The notes under the pieces: generated by a model | What the model was told of the DNA's origin: nothing | Database searches by the model: none | Seen by the model: the letters and a program-made list of their open reading frames with translations, nothing else | Shown here: piece by piece, positions 48,429 through 56,972 of the stretch | How the letters are laid out: every line of letters starts with the position of its first letter | How positions within the stretch are numbered: the stretch's first letter is position 1 | Origin: Chthoniobacterales bacterium | GTDB lineage: Bacteria > Verrucomicrobiota > Verrucomicrobiia > Chthoniobacterales > UBA10450 | Length of the DNA: 64,000 bases | NCBI GenBank assembly: GCA_003244145.1 | Contig: QHBM01000013.1 | Location: 1-64,000 of the forward strand | Direction of reading: 5' to 3' | Made by a program: the position numbers and the translations under genes

Positions 48429-51400
48429 TCACGGATGCTTTCTCCCTTCGCTCGAAAGCGCCTCCGCGTGAGGACTCCGAAGCGTAACTGTCATCCAAAG
48501 GCCTAGAAGCAGCGCCCCAACTCCCGCCATAACTAACGAAGCGGTGAAATGTTTCGGCCAGTAGGAATAGGAAATCACGTACTTGCCAGCCGCCGGAAGG
48601 TTGACTCCGCGAAAAGCATGGTTAACTCGAAAGTAATTGGCGGGAGCTCCGTTGATCCGCACGATGAAGTCCCCGGGAACGTAGGCTTCAGTGAGAACCG
48701 CCGCACCGGGTGCGGGCGCGTCAATTGTGAAAGTGGTGGTGTTGTTGGTCAAGTGGTAATCGTAAGCAGGTGTGATTGGTGCGGCGGCTATGGTATTTGC
48801 ATTGTCTGAGGCGAAAACGTCGGGCGGCACGCCGATTCCTTCTGCATTCTGAACGGCGGCGAACGGATGTGAATCGGCTTGGCGCAGCATGTCCAGAAAT
48901 TGCTCGACGGGGTCGTAGCGCCGAATCTTTTCGGCAAAGAAGGCCCGGGGCCACATGCCTTCATTCTTGGAAACGTCCAAATCCAGGGGCGGCCCATTGC
49001 CCGAAGCGGCGGGCGACCTAATGTTCTCCGGCATATCCAGAAAAAAACGAAGGTTGAGCATACTATAGAGCGGCAAATTTGCCTTCAGGGTCGAACGTTC
49101 GACGATCCACCGCCAATTCCATTCCTGCTTGACCCCACCTGAAGCCAGCAACTCATGATAGTAGGGATTGGCGAGGGGATCCGGGCCATAAATGGTTTCC
49201 ACTCCCGGAATGCCATTGACCCCGGGAAACAGGACATTGCCGAAGCCGACGGTGCGAAAGACGCCGGGCTGACTCGCAATGGAGTCAAGCGCAGTGGAAT
49301 GCGCGCTGAGGTCGAGCCGCGGCGCGGGATTAACGACGTAATCATCCAGCTGCGTTACCCCCGTATTTAGTTGGAAGCCATGCCTCCAGTGCAAACAAAC
49401 CAGGCACAAGAGGGCGAAGGGAACAGCCAGGAAAATGAAACGGGACCTTCGCATGATCGCTCTCACCAACCAGGGCAATGCCAGCAAGGCCGAGGCCACC
49501 GAAAAACTATAAAGGTAGAAAAAAGCATTACGCGAGTTTGCCTCACCGAGTGGAGCAAACTCGTTCGGAATTCGCTGCAAGGAATGAGTCAAGCCAAGGT
49601 AGGAACCGAACAGAGCAAATAGCGCCAGCGTGATCAAGACGAAATCCATTTTCCATCGTCTGCGGGCCCCGCGTTCGAGGAAACACCTGCAGCCAAATCC
49701 TGCCAGTACGAATAACTCGATCAGCAAAGGACACGAGAAGGTATTATCGATGTGCCAGATGTGGTTGATCATGGGGATTTTCTCGATCAGAGACGGCGGG
49801 ACAGCTCCGAAGATTAGGGCGAAGGACAAGAGCGCGCCCAGACTTATTCCTACAAACACTGGGTCCCGGAGCAGGCGTCTGAAATAGATTAGGGCAAGGA
49901 TAGTCCCGAGGAGAACCAGGAAGTTCACGGAAGGATTGTAAACCAAGCCCGCGGGATTAACCGCGCGATAAAAAATGTCGTCAAAGAAACCGATGAGAAG
50001 CCCCGGTTGAATTTGATAGGCCAGCGCGGCTTCCTTGTAAGGAACGTATGCTTTTTGCAGCGCTTCGAAAAACGTGAGCCACACCGGAGCGGCCAGGAGC
50101 AGAAAGACGGCGCCTACGATGCCGAGGTTGATCAACTTTCTGGTTCGGTGAGCGGTCGGACTAAGAAGAAAGATGAGCAACCCACACCCATGCAGACTTA
50201 GCAGGAGCATGTAAGCCTCCTTGACGGTGCCACTATTCAACTCCGCCCAGGTGGCCAGCAGCAGTCCTGCTATCCAGCGAGCGCCGGCGCGCGCCGTGGG
50301 CGCTCGCGTGATCTCAATCCAACACAGGAGCAACCACGGCGCGTAACAGACGCTGAAGAAGGCCGGATGATTAAATCGATAGGAGAAGAAGCCGATAAAG
50401 GCCGAAGAGAAGGCGAAGAGTAGCGCGGTGGGCAAGTGCCTGGAGGAGGTATGAACGGCAAGACCCAGCCCAAAACAAAAGAGGATCTTGGCCAGCAGAA
50501 ACTTGATGTCCCACGACCAAGCCTCGCCGCCCCCGGCCAGCACCAGCATGTGCAAGGGGTCTCCGAACATGGACTGACCTTGCCCAAGTAGGGTCAGCCC
50601 GCAGGAATTGAACCGGTTCCAAAGCGGCAATTCGCCGTCCCGAGCCAAAGCCCGGCTTTGAATAAACGAATTCGGCACATCATGCCACATCATCGCGCCA
50701 GCATCCGAGCCCTTGAGGTTTTCCGATCGTCGATCGGAATGACCCGGCAGGGTAGGGGCGCCCGGATACAGCATCGGAGCGACGTTGCCCGAGACAAAGC
50801 TCCGGCCAAAGAACACGACGGGGTAACAACTGACCAGCACGCTGATCACCGCGATAACGAAAATCGCCCGGCGCGGATTGCGTTGGCTCCATGCCGTTAT
50901 TCTTTCCCACCGCGGCTGGGCTTTTTGCCAGAGTTGCGGCGCAAACCTCAGCCAGATGATCCCGGCCAAACTGACCGGCACAAAACAAAAGAGGAAAACC
51001 CGCAACCCATAGAGCCAAACGGCTGCAGGCGCGGCGCGGAGGGATAGAATCCTTCGTGGATCCAGGAGCAGGGTCGGGTCTTTTTCTCCAGGTCCCACGC
51101 TCAGCCTCGTTTCACTACCAGCCACTTCCAGCTGTGAAACCCCGGAACCGGCAATTATGTCGGTTGGCGAGAAACCCTTCACCGAGTGTCCGAACAAGTC
51201 GACGATCCGGACGTTTTGGATCGCAATCTCACAATTGCCGCCATCCGCCGGATGGAACTGGAGCGTTCGATATTCACCCTGGGAGAGGGGAAATCGGTAG
51301 ACGGTGCGAGGCGAACTCTGCAAGGCAAGCTGAGCAGAATCCCGCGCATTGATACCCGCGCCGATATCGTAGAAGACGCGAGCACTGCCGCCCCGCGACG

Positions 51401-51527
51401 AGGTCATTGAAATTTCGAGGTAAAACGGCGGCGTCAGGGGGCAGGCGATGAACGCCACGGCAGCCGCGAAAAAAGCCGCCAAAGCTAGCACCAGCCTGAT
51501 CTGCACGTTCGGAACGGAAAACTTCAT
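48429..51527 (-). CDS. YfhO-like large multi-pass membrane protein
   Basis: 1032 aa; N-terminal TM plus soluble region, ~12 hydrophobic segments, C-terminal 'VLTEAYVPGDFIVRINGAPANYFRVNHAFRGVNLPAAGKYVISYSYWPKHF'. Confidence 0.8.
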   Translation of the reverse strand: MKFSVPNVQIRLVLALAAFFAAAVAFIACPLTPPFYLEISMTSSRGGSARVFYDIGAGINARDSAQLALQSSPRTVYRFPLSQGEYRTLQFHPADGGNCEIAIQNVRIVDLFGHSVKGFSPTDIIAGSGVSQLEVAGSETRLSVGPGEKDPTLLLDPRRILSLRAAPAAVWLYGLRVFLFCFVPVSLAGIIWLRFAPQLWQKAQPRWERITAWSQRNPRRAIFVIAVISVLVSCYPVVFFGRSFVSGNVAPMLYPGAPTLPGHSDRRSENLKGSDAGAMMWHDVPNSFIQSRALARDGELPLWNRFNSCGLTLLGQGQSMFGDPLHMLVLAGGGEAWSWDIKFLLAKILFCFGLGLAVHTSSRHLPTALLFAFSSAFIGFFSYRFNHPAFFSVCYAPWLLLCWIEITRAPTARAGARWIAGLLLATWAELNSGTVKEAYMLLLSLHGCGLLIFLLSPTAHRTRKLINLGIVGAVFLLLAAPVWLTFFEALQKAYVPYKEAALAYQIQPGLLIGFFDDIFYRAVNPAGLVYNPSVNFLVLLGTILALIYFRRLLRDPVFVGISLGALLSFALIFGAVPPSLIEKIPMINHIWHIDNTFSCPLLIELFVLAGFGCRCFLERGARRRWKMDFVLITLALFALFGSYLGLTHSLQRIPNEFAPLGEANSRNAFFYLYSFSVASALLALPWLVRAIMRRSRFIFLAVPFALLCLVCLHWRHGFQLNTGVTQLDDYVVNPAPRLDLSAHSTALDSIASQPGVFRTVGFGNVLFPGVNGIPGVETIYGPDPLANPYYHELLASGGVKQEWNWRWIVERSTLKANLPLYSMLNLRFFLDMPENIRSPAASGNGPPLDLDVSKNEGMWPRAFFAEKIRRYDPVEQFLDMLRQADSHPFAAVQNAEGIGVPPDVFASDNANTIAAAPITPAYDYHLTNNTTTFTIDAPAPGAAVLTEAYVPGDFIVRINGAPANYFRVNHAFRGVNLPAAGKYVISYSYWPKHFTASLVMAGVGALLLGLWMTVTLRSPHAEALSSEGRKHP

Positions 51528-51716
51528 TGCTCTGGTCCCGCTTTAATCGTCTGGATTCGCCCGTCGTGTCACGAGAATACTTGTTGGCGAACGATGGAGG
51601 TCGCCGATGGAAACCTGGGTGCAGCACTCCTGCCAGATCAATTGACCATGAAATCTCTGGCTCACTTGCTCCGGTCTGCCGGAAGTGGGCGACGGTGAGT
51701 CGTAGCAGGCAAAAGG

Positions 51717-51872
51717 GTGGCCTTGGCTGCCCACCTTCCCAAGTATGGGCACGCCATGGTCATCGGGCTTGTAGAGACCGACTCGGAAGACAACCAATGG
51801 CGTCATACGGCGTACGACCAATTCATGAGACCCGACAGCGTGGAAGACTCCGTTTACGATGGCGGGCTGTGA
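51717..51872 (+). CDS. candidate antitoxin C-terminal region upstream of MazF-like gene
   Basis: Frame not in the ORF track: GTG 51717 reading MALAAHLPKYGHAMVIGLVETDSEDNQWRHTAYDQFMRPDSVEDSVYDGGL*, stop overlapping the next GTG by 4 nt (GTGA). An in-frame stop lies just upstream near 51696. Confidence 0.35.
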   Translation: MALAAHLPKYGHAMVIGLVETDSEDNQWRHTAYDQFMRPDSVEDSVYDGGL

Positions 51873-52174
51873 GTTTGGAAGACATTTTTCTCTGCCGATT
51901 TCCATTTACATCGGGCGAGTTCAGCAAACCCTGGCCTGTGCTCTTCGATTTAGAGCCAGAGGTCATGATCTGCCGGATCACGTCGATGCTGCGTTCCGAT
52001 CGGTTAGCAATAGCTATTCAGAAGTGGGAATCGGCTGGTTTGGCCAAACCCTCCGTGGTTAGATCGGATCGTCTCGTTACCGCGGAGAAAACTCTGCTCA
52101 CGAGGTATCTCCGTCGCTTGCACGTCACAGACAAAGCAGAAGTAAAGGCTGCGTGGAATCTTATGATTCTTTGA
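51869..52174 (+). CDS. MazF/PemK-like toxin family protein
   Basis: In-frame GTG of the 51527..52174 ORF: MSLEDIFLCRFPFTSGEFSKPWPVLFDLEPEVMICRITSMLRSDRLAIAIQKWESAGLAKPSVVRSDRLVTAEKTLLTRYLRRL; PemK-like 'FPFT…KPxPVL…CRITS…W..AGL..PSVVR…L.T..K' pattern. Confidence 0.6.
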   Translation: MSLEDIFLCRFPFTSGEFSKPWPVLFDLEPEVMICRITSMLRSDRLAIAIQKWESAGLAKPSVVRSDRLVTAEKTLLTRYLRRLHVTDKAEVKAAWNLMIL

Positions 52175-52361
52175 TCCGGACGGTGGCTCTCCCTCCCACA
52201 GCAGGCGGTTCGATTCCAACGCGGTGCAAAATCTCGCGGATCTGATCTGCACCTGTAGAGGAAGCTGTCAGCTTCCCGTCTGCCACGATCCAGCGCGCCA
52301 TAGACCCGGCTGTTAACGAGGCACGATCTTGTCCGCCAAAAGCATTCAAATAAAACGGCAT
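52161..52361 (-). CDS. small hypothetical protein (uncertain)
   Basis: MPFYLNAFGGQDRASLTAGSMARWIVADGKLTASSTGADQIREILHRVGIEPPAVGGRATVRIKES; protein-like composition only. Confidence 0.3.
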   Translation of the reverse strand: MPFYLNAFGGQDRASLTAGSMARWIVADGKLTASSTGADQIREILHRVGIEPPAVGGRATVRIKES

Positions 52362-52410
52362 GAATGCGATATGTTGACCTCGCGCACTCTGTATTGCACT
52401 GTCTTACATC

Positions 52411-52629
52411 ATGAGAGAGACGGTCACGATTAGCCTTCCAAAAGAAATGAGACGGCAATTGACAAAAGCTGCCAAAGCAGACGGAACAACGCAAAGCGAA
52501 TTTGTCCGGAGAGCGGTAAAAACACAGCTTTTCCGAAGCGCCCTCCGTGCGGCTTATGTTGACCTTGTCCCCAAAGCGCGCGCACTCGGCATCTACACCG
52601 ACGAAGACGTTTTCAAAAACGTCTCGTGA
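52411..52629 (+). CDS. ribbon-helix-helix (CopG/Arc-type) antitoxin
   Basis: MRETVTISLPKEMRRQLTKAAKADGTTQSEFVRRAVKTQLFRSAL…. Confidence 0.8.
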   Translation: MRETVTISLPKEMRRQLTKAAKADGTTQSEFVRRAVKTQLFRSALRAAYVDLVPKARALGIYTDEDVFKNVS

Positions 52630-53024
52630 GAGTCCTTTTTGACACGAACGTTCTGTTCGCTGCGTTCACAGTCAGGGGATTTTGCCAGGAGCTCGTCGAA
52701 GAAACGGTTGCCTTGGTGACCATCATTTGGTCGCCTGCATTGCAAAAGGAGCTTGTCGCCGCGCTTCGGAAAAAGGATCTGCTTTCCAAAGCCGCCCTCG
52801 CGGCGGCCGCTTCTTTCGCAGCCCTGTGCGAAATGCACCCTCCGGTTGTATTACCGAAACGAGTCTCACGAGACCGAGACGACGATATTGTCCTCGGTGT
52901 GGCCGTTGCCGGGCGAGCAAATGTTATCATTACCGGCGATAATGATCTGCTCGTTGTAAAAAAATACGAGCGAGTGCGGATTATGTCGCCTCGGCAATTT
53001 TTGGAACTTTTGCATTCGCAATAA
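52626..53024 (+). CDS. PIN-domain toxin (putative TA system toxin component)
   Basis: GTG start overlapping antitoxin stop by 4 nt; MRVLFDTNVLFAAFTVRGFCQELVEE…SRDRDDDIVLGVAVAGRANVIITGDNDLLVVKKYERVRIMSPRQFLELL. Confidence 0.88.
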   Translation: MRVLFDTNVLFAAFTVRGFCQELVEETVALVTIIWSPALQKELVAALRKKDLLSKAALAAAASFAALCEMHPPVVLPKRVSRDRDDDIVLGVAVAGRANVIITGDNDLLVVKKYERVRIMSPRQFLELLHSQ

Positions 53025-53044
53025 CCAGCGCGCGCTTTTTTCTG

Positions 53045-53327
53045 CGTTATCGCGATCGACCGGATGGAACTGAAGGGTGCGGTATTCGGCCTCCGGCAGA
53101 GGAAAGCGATACAGCGTCCTTGGCTCGGCTTGCAACGGGAGCTGGGTTGAATCGCGGCCGTTGATGCCCGCCCCGATATCGTAAAGGACGCCAGCGTTTC
53201 CACCCCGGGACGAGCTCATCGACACCTCGAGGTGAAACAACGGGCTGAGCGCGCAAGCGACAATCGCCACCGCGGCGGCGGAAAGCGCCGCCAGAGCAAG
53301 CGCCAACTGGATAATGTTTTTAGGCAT
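53045..53327 (-). pseudogene. N-terminal remnant of a second YfhO-like gene, truncated at the toxin-antitoxin module
   Basis: MPKNIIQLALALAALSAAAVAIVACALSPLFHLEVSMSSSRGGNAGVLYDIGAGINGRDSTQLPLQAEPRTLYRFPLPEAEYRTLQFHPVDRDN matches the N-terminus of the 51527 gene, then homology stops. Confidence 0.8.
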
Positions 53328-53401
53328 CGTGAGGGGCCCTGCGGGGAACGAGGCTTGCCGATGGAAACAGCCGAATAACGTGCCGGGCGGGAATGGGTGG
53401 C

Positions 53402-54517
53402 TTACTCGTCAAGGATCCTCCGGTAGAAGTCCAGAGTCGCAGCGGCGGTCCGGTCCCAGCTAAATTCCTTTGCGCGGCGTCGGCCGGCCTCGCGACATTG
53501 CTGGCGGCGCACAGGATCCTGTTCCAAAAGGAGCATGGCATCGCAGATTGATTCGGGCTGCGAGGGATCTATGTAGAGGGGGACATCGCCACCTACTTCG
53601 GGCAAGCTTGTTCGATCGCTGCAAATAACCGGGCAACCATTTTGCATCGCCTCGATCACGGGCAATCCGAAGCCTTCGTACCAGCTTGGAAAAACCACGC
53701 CAATTGCCTGGTGATACAACGTGGCCAGTCGTTCTTCATCTACATAACCCAGGATACAGACACGGCCTTTCGCCTCGAGATCGATCGCCCGGTTTCGAAT
53801 TGCCTCATTTTTCCATCCTGCTGCTGCTGCTATCCAGAGCGGAGAAGGATTTTTGCTTTCTAACCAATATCGATCGAGCGCGGAAAAGATTGCTTCGTAA
53901 TTTTTTCTAGGTTCCATCGAACCCACCGCAAGCCAGAAGCGTTCCGTCGTCTCGGGTGGGCGCTGCGTCTCGATGCGCGACGCCAGAGGTATGGCCGCGG
54001 AAGGTTTGCGATTTCGTTCCAGCCAGCCCGGGAAAAGATTCTCAAACTCGGTTCGGCCGGATTCGGAAATAAAGAGAAAGCCGTCCGCTCGTTCTAATGC
54101 TTCCAGGACTCCATACTGGCAGTTGAGGCGGTTTGCCTCCGTGGTGAACTCGGGATAACTCCAAAAGCTTGTATCGTAAATCACAAACACGAGCTTCGCC
54201 CCGGCGGTCGGAATTACCTGAAACGAATTGCTTTGGACAATTTGAGGATCGCCCGGCAGCCTCTCCGCCGTTCCACTGCGGCTCCAGAGGGCTCGCGCCC
54301 TCTCGGGACCGATTCCCCAAAAGGGCATTTGCACCGATGGATGTTCGACAAAAGTGCCGAGCCTTGTGTCATCGTTAATCCAGCGCCCAAACTGGTGATA
54401 GAGAAAATACTCGTTCTCTGGCGCGACCTCGACCAAGGCGTGGGCCAACGAGTCAGCATACCAAGCGCAACCAGCCCGCTCGGCACAGGTCTGAGCAACA
54501 TCAAAACCGATTCTCAT
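53402..54517 (-). CDS. glycosyltransferase family 1/4
   Basis: …LAVGSMEPRKNYEAIFSAL…VCILGYVDEERLATLYHQAIGVVFPSWYEGFGLPVIEAMQNGCPVICSDRTSLPEVGGDVPLYID. Confidence 0.9.
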   Translation of the reverse strand: MRIGFDVAQTCAERAGCAWYADSLAHALVEVAPENEYFLYHQFGRWINDDTRLGTFVEHPSVQMPFWGIGPERARALWSRSGTAERLPGDPQIVQSNSFQVIPTAGAKLVFVIYDTSFWSYPEFTTEANRLNCQYGVLEALERADGFLFISESGRTEFENLFPGWLERNRKPSAAIPLASRIETQRPPETTERFWLAVGSMEPRKNYEAIFSALDRYWLESKNPSPLWIAAAAGWKNEAIRNRAIDLEAKGRVCILGYVDEERLATLYHQAIGVVFPSWYEGFGLPVIEAMQNGCPVICSDRTSLPEVGGDVPLYIDPSQPESICDAMLLLEQDPVRRQQCREAGRRRAKEFSWDRTAAATLDFYRRILDE

Positions 54518-55389
54518 ATTGGTTCCGAGGCCGGCAGCATCTGTTCAAGGCTGGTCAGGAAATCCGCACGTAAGGGAATGTGGTGCAAGTCCGCGTTCTC
54601 GATTGCCGCCTCGATCAGCAGGCCGCGTCGAGTGCCTTCGTCTATCTCGCCGTCCCCGTTCTTTAATCGTGCCGTTTCCACGATGACCGATGAGAGATTC
54701 ATCAGCCAGCGGTAGGGGGGCTCCGCGCCGTGCCGCATCACCACTTCCAGGATTTCGTGGTGGGCCTTGACCCGATGTTTGAGGGTCTTGGTCCCCTGAT
54801 GGAGGCGGGAGCCGGCAAGATAGGCCCCTTCCAGATAGTGAAAATCAAGTCCCACCCCAACCCGCAACCAATAATCGTAATCGAGAGCGTACTGCAGAGT
54901 CACATCGAAGAGACCAAAGTGCTCCATGACCTCTCGCCGCCAGAACACGGCCGGCTGACAAAGATAACATATCTCAAGCAGGCGAAGGTAGGACCATGGC
55001 TCCGTATAGTAACGCTCCATGATCGAACCATCTTCGTGCAAGTGCCAGGCATCCCCGTACAACACCTGACATTCCGGATGCTTCTCAAAGTATTGAACAA
55101 CGCGCCACAAACAACCGGGGTAGTAAATGTCGTCAGAGTTAAGGTAGGCCAGAATCTCTCCGCCGGCCATTTGCAAGCCTTGATTGATCGCATCTGCCTG
55201 ACCATCATCTTTCCGGGAGACGAACTGGACCTCGTTATCGTAACGCTGCAATACCGAAAGGGTCTCGTCGGTGCTTCCGCCATCGAAAACGAGGACTTCC
55301 ACGGGACAATCTTGAATGAGCAGACTATCCAGGGTAGCGTGCAGAAACGGGCCCTGATTGAACGAAGGAACAACTACACTGACCTTCAT
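54514..55389 (-). CDS. glycosyltransferase family 2
   Basis: MKVSVVVPSFNQGPFLHATLDSLLIQDCPVEVLVFDGGSTDETLSVLQRY…GEILAYLNSDDIYYPG. Confidence 0.92.
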   Translation of the reverse strand: MKVSVVVPSFNQGPFLHATLDSLLIQDCPVEVLVFDGGSTDETLSVLQRYDNEVQFVSRKDDGQADAINQGLQMAGGEILAYLNSDDIYYPGCLWRVVQYFEKHPECQVLYGDAWHLHEDGSIMERYYTEPWSYLRLLEICYLCQPAVFWRREVMEHFGLFDVTLQYALDYDYWLRVGVGLDFHYLEGAYLAGSRLHQGTKTLKHRVKAHHEILEVVMRHGAEPPYRWLMNLSSVIVETARLKNGDGEIDEGTRRGLLIEAAIENADLHHIPLRADFLTSLEQMLPASEPI

Positions 55390-56951
55390 GACAACCTGGA
55401 CGAGTGAGATTGTTCGAACAAAAGGATGCGACGTCCTCCAGCGTCACTCGCGACAATTCTGGTTATGGAGATACCACCGGCATCCGGACTGGACCGTCCG
55501 TTCGCATTGCTGCCTCGGGCGACACGCAACGCAAGCGTCCGCCCCGCGGGCCGGCAGACGAAAGAGAACGTGTGTTCCGCCCGAGTGGCGGGGCCGAAAG
55601 AGGCGAACGGCCAATCATCCAGGTAAATTGCACACTTTCCAAAGGAGGACTGAGACTGAAACTGGATATCGATTTTCCAGCGGTCGGCGGAGCCAGGAGT
55701 GGGAACCGCCAGGATGGGCGGGACGCAGGAGTAGCGCGGCTTGCGCGGCAGATCGTCCTCTTTGCGCACCACAGAGCAGAAGGCCTCTAAGAGCGTATGC
55801 GCCGCGGCCTTTACCTGGAACAGTTCGAGGCGTAGCCAACCCGATCTGATCAGCCTGGCTCGGCATTCTTCATCCTGGCTGACCTCGCCGAGAGCCTCCG
55901 AAAGGGAAGCTGGTTTTCTGGGATCGATAAGATAACAGGCGTCGCCCGCGATTTCCTTTAAGGCAAAGCCTTCGCCGGTGATGATCGGAACGCCATAATG
56001 CATCGCTTCAAGCAGAGGAATGCCGAAACCCTCATGCAGGGAAGGAAAGACCAAGGCCCCGGCGCGCAGCCAGAGTCGGTGAAGGTCCGCCTCGTTTTGG
56101 AAACCCATGAAATGCACCCGGCCGGCAACGCCCAGAGTTCTTGCGAGCGACCTTAGATATCCCGCGCGAGCTTCTTCGTGAAAGGTAAGGACAAGATCCC
56201 ACGCCTCTTTCCCTGTCTCATGCCAATAGCGCGCATAACTCACAAGGAGCACTTCGTGATTTTTGTGGAGCCAAAGATTGGCTGGATAAAAGAAGAAGGG
56301 CCTTTCAGTTATCGCGTTCTTAGGCTCGGTGGAGTCGGCACCAGTCTGCTCGAGGCGCGCGTGGATTGGAAGATAGGTATAGAACAATCTATCGCCTTGG
56401 ACCTGGTAGTGCTCGGTCACTCGTTCCATCCCGGAGCGGCTGATGCATTGCAAAAGTGTGGAGTCGTGCACGGTCTTTTGAATGTACGCTTCCCGTTCGT
56501 CGATTTGCTGTTCCGTCAGGGTAAACGGGTAGTCCCTATGCAGGAGGTCGGCGATAAGCGCGATAGTCGGAGTACCGGGAACATGGAAAGTAGTGGCGCC
56601 AAATGGACAGTAGAGAAGATCGGTGCCAATAGCCTGGACCAGCTTGTCCGGAGCAGGCGCGAGTTTGAACTCGTTCGTCCGCGGATCGAGCGCGTCATAG
56701 GGATGCCGTAATTCTTCCCGCGCACAGATCAAGATGTCGTTCGGTCCGGCCATGTCACGGACCTGAGCATGCGAAGCCGAATTCGTCAAAAAAACGAAGA
56801 CCAGCTTGTCGGGCGCTTCGGCGCGCACCGCGGGCAAAAGGGTAAAGATGGCGGGTTTGATCCCTCCATTTTCCCCCCCGGGCCGGAGAGGCAGGAGATC
56901 GACTGCGACGACAAGCCGGCTCAAATTGCCTCTCCCGATATCCATACCCAT
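55386..56951 (-). CDS. glycosyltransferase family 1/4 with C-terminal extension
   Basis: FFFYPANLWLHKNHEVLLVSYARYWHE…VHFMGFQNEADLHRLWLRAGALVFPSLHEGFGIPLLEAMHYGVPIITGEGFALKEIAGDACYLIDP. Confidence 0.88.
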   Translation of the reverse strand: MGMDIGRGNLSRLVVAVDLLPLRPGGENGGIKPAIFTLLPAVRAEAPDKLVFVFLTNSASHAQVRDMAGPNDILICAREELRHPYDALDPRTNEFKLAPAPDKLVQAIGTDLLYCPFGATTFHVPGTPTIALIADLLHRDYPFTLTEQQIDEREAYIQKTVHDSTLLQCISRSGMERVTEHYQVQGDRLFYTYLPIHARLEQTGADSTEPKNAITERPFFFYPANLWLHKNHEVLLVSYARYWHETGKEAWDLVLTFHEEARAGYLRSLARTLGVAGRVHFMGFQNEADLHRLWLRAGALVFPSLHEGFGIPLLEAMHYGVPIITGEGFALKEIAGDACYLIDPRKPASLSEALGEVSQDEECRARLIRSGWLRLELFQVKAAAHTLLEAFCSVVRKEDDLPRKPRYSCVPPILAVPTPGSADRWKIDIQFQSQSSFGKCAIYLDDWPFASFGPATRAEHTFSFVCRPAGRTLALRVARGSNANGRSSPDAGGISITRIVASDAGGRRILLFEQSHSSRLS

Positions 56952-56972
56952 GCGGCGAGAGATGCGAAGTTC

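Noticed and set aside
51543-51905. 120-aa - strand ORF upstream of the intact YfhO gene
   Set aside because: Composition is not implausible, but it is opposite the MazF-like locus and has no recognisable motif; kept only as an alternative explanation.
52018-52494. 158-aa - strand ORF over the MazF-like/RHH region
   Set aside because: Cys/Arg-rich translation without domain features and opposite a better-supported toxin-like gene.
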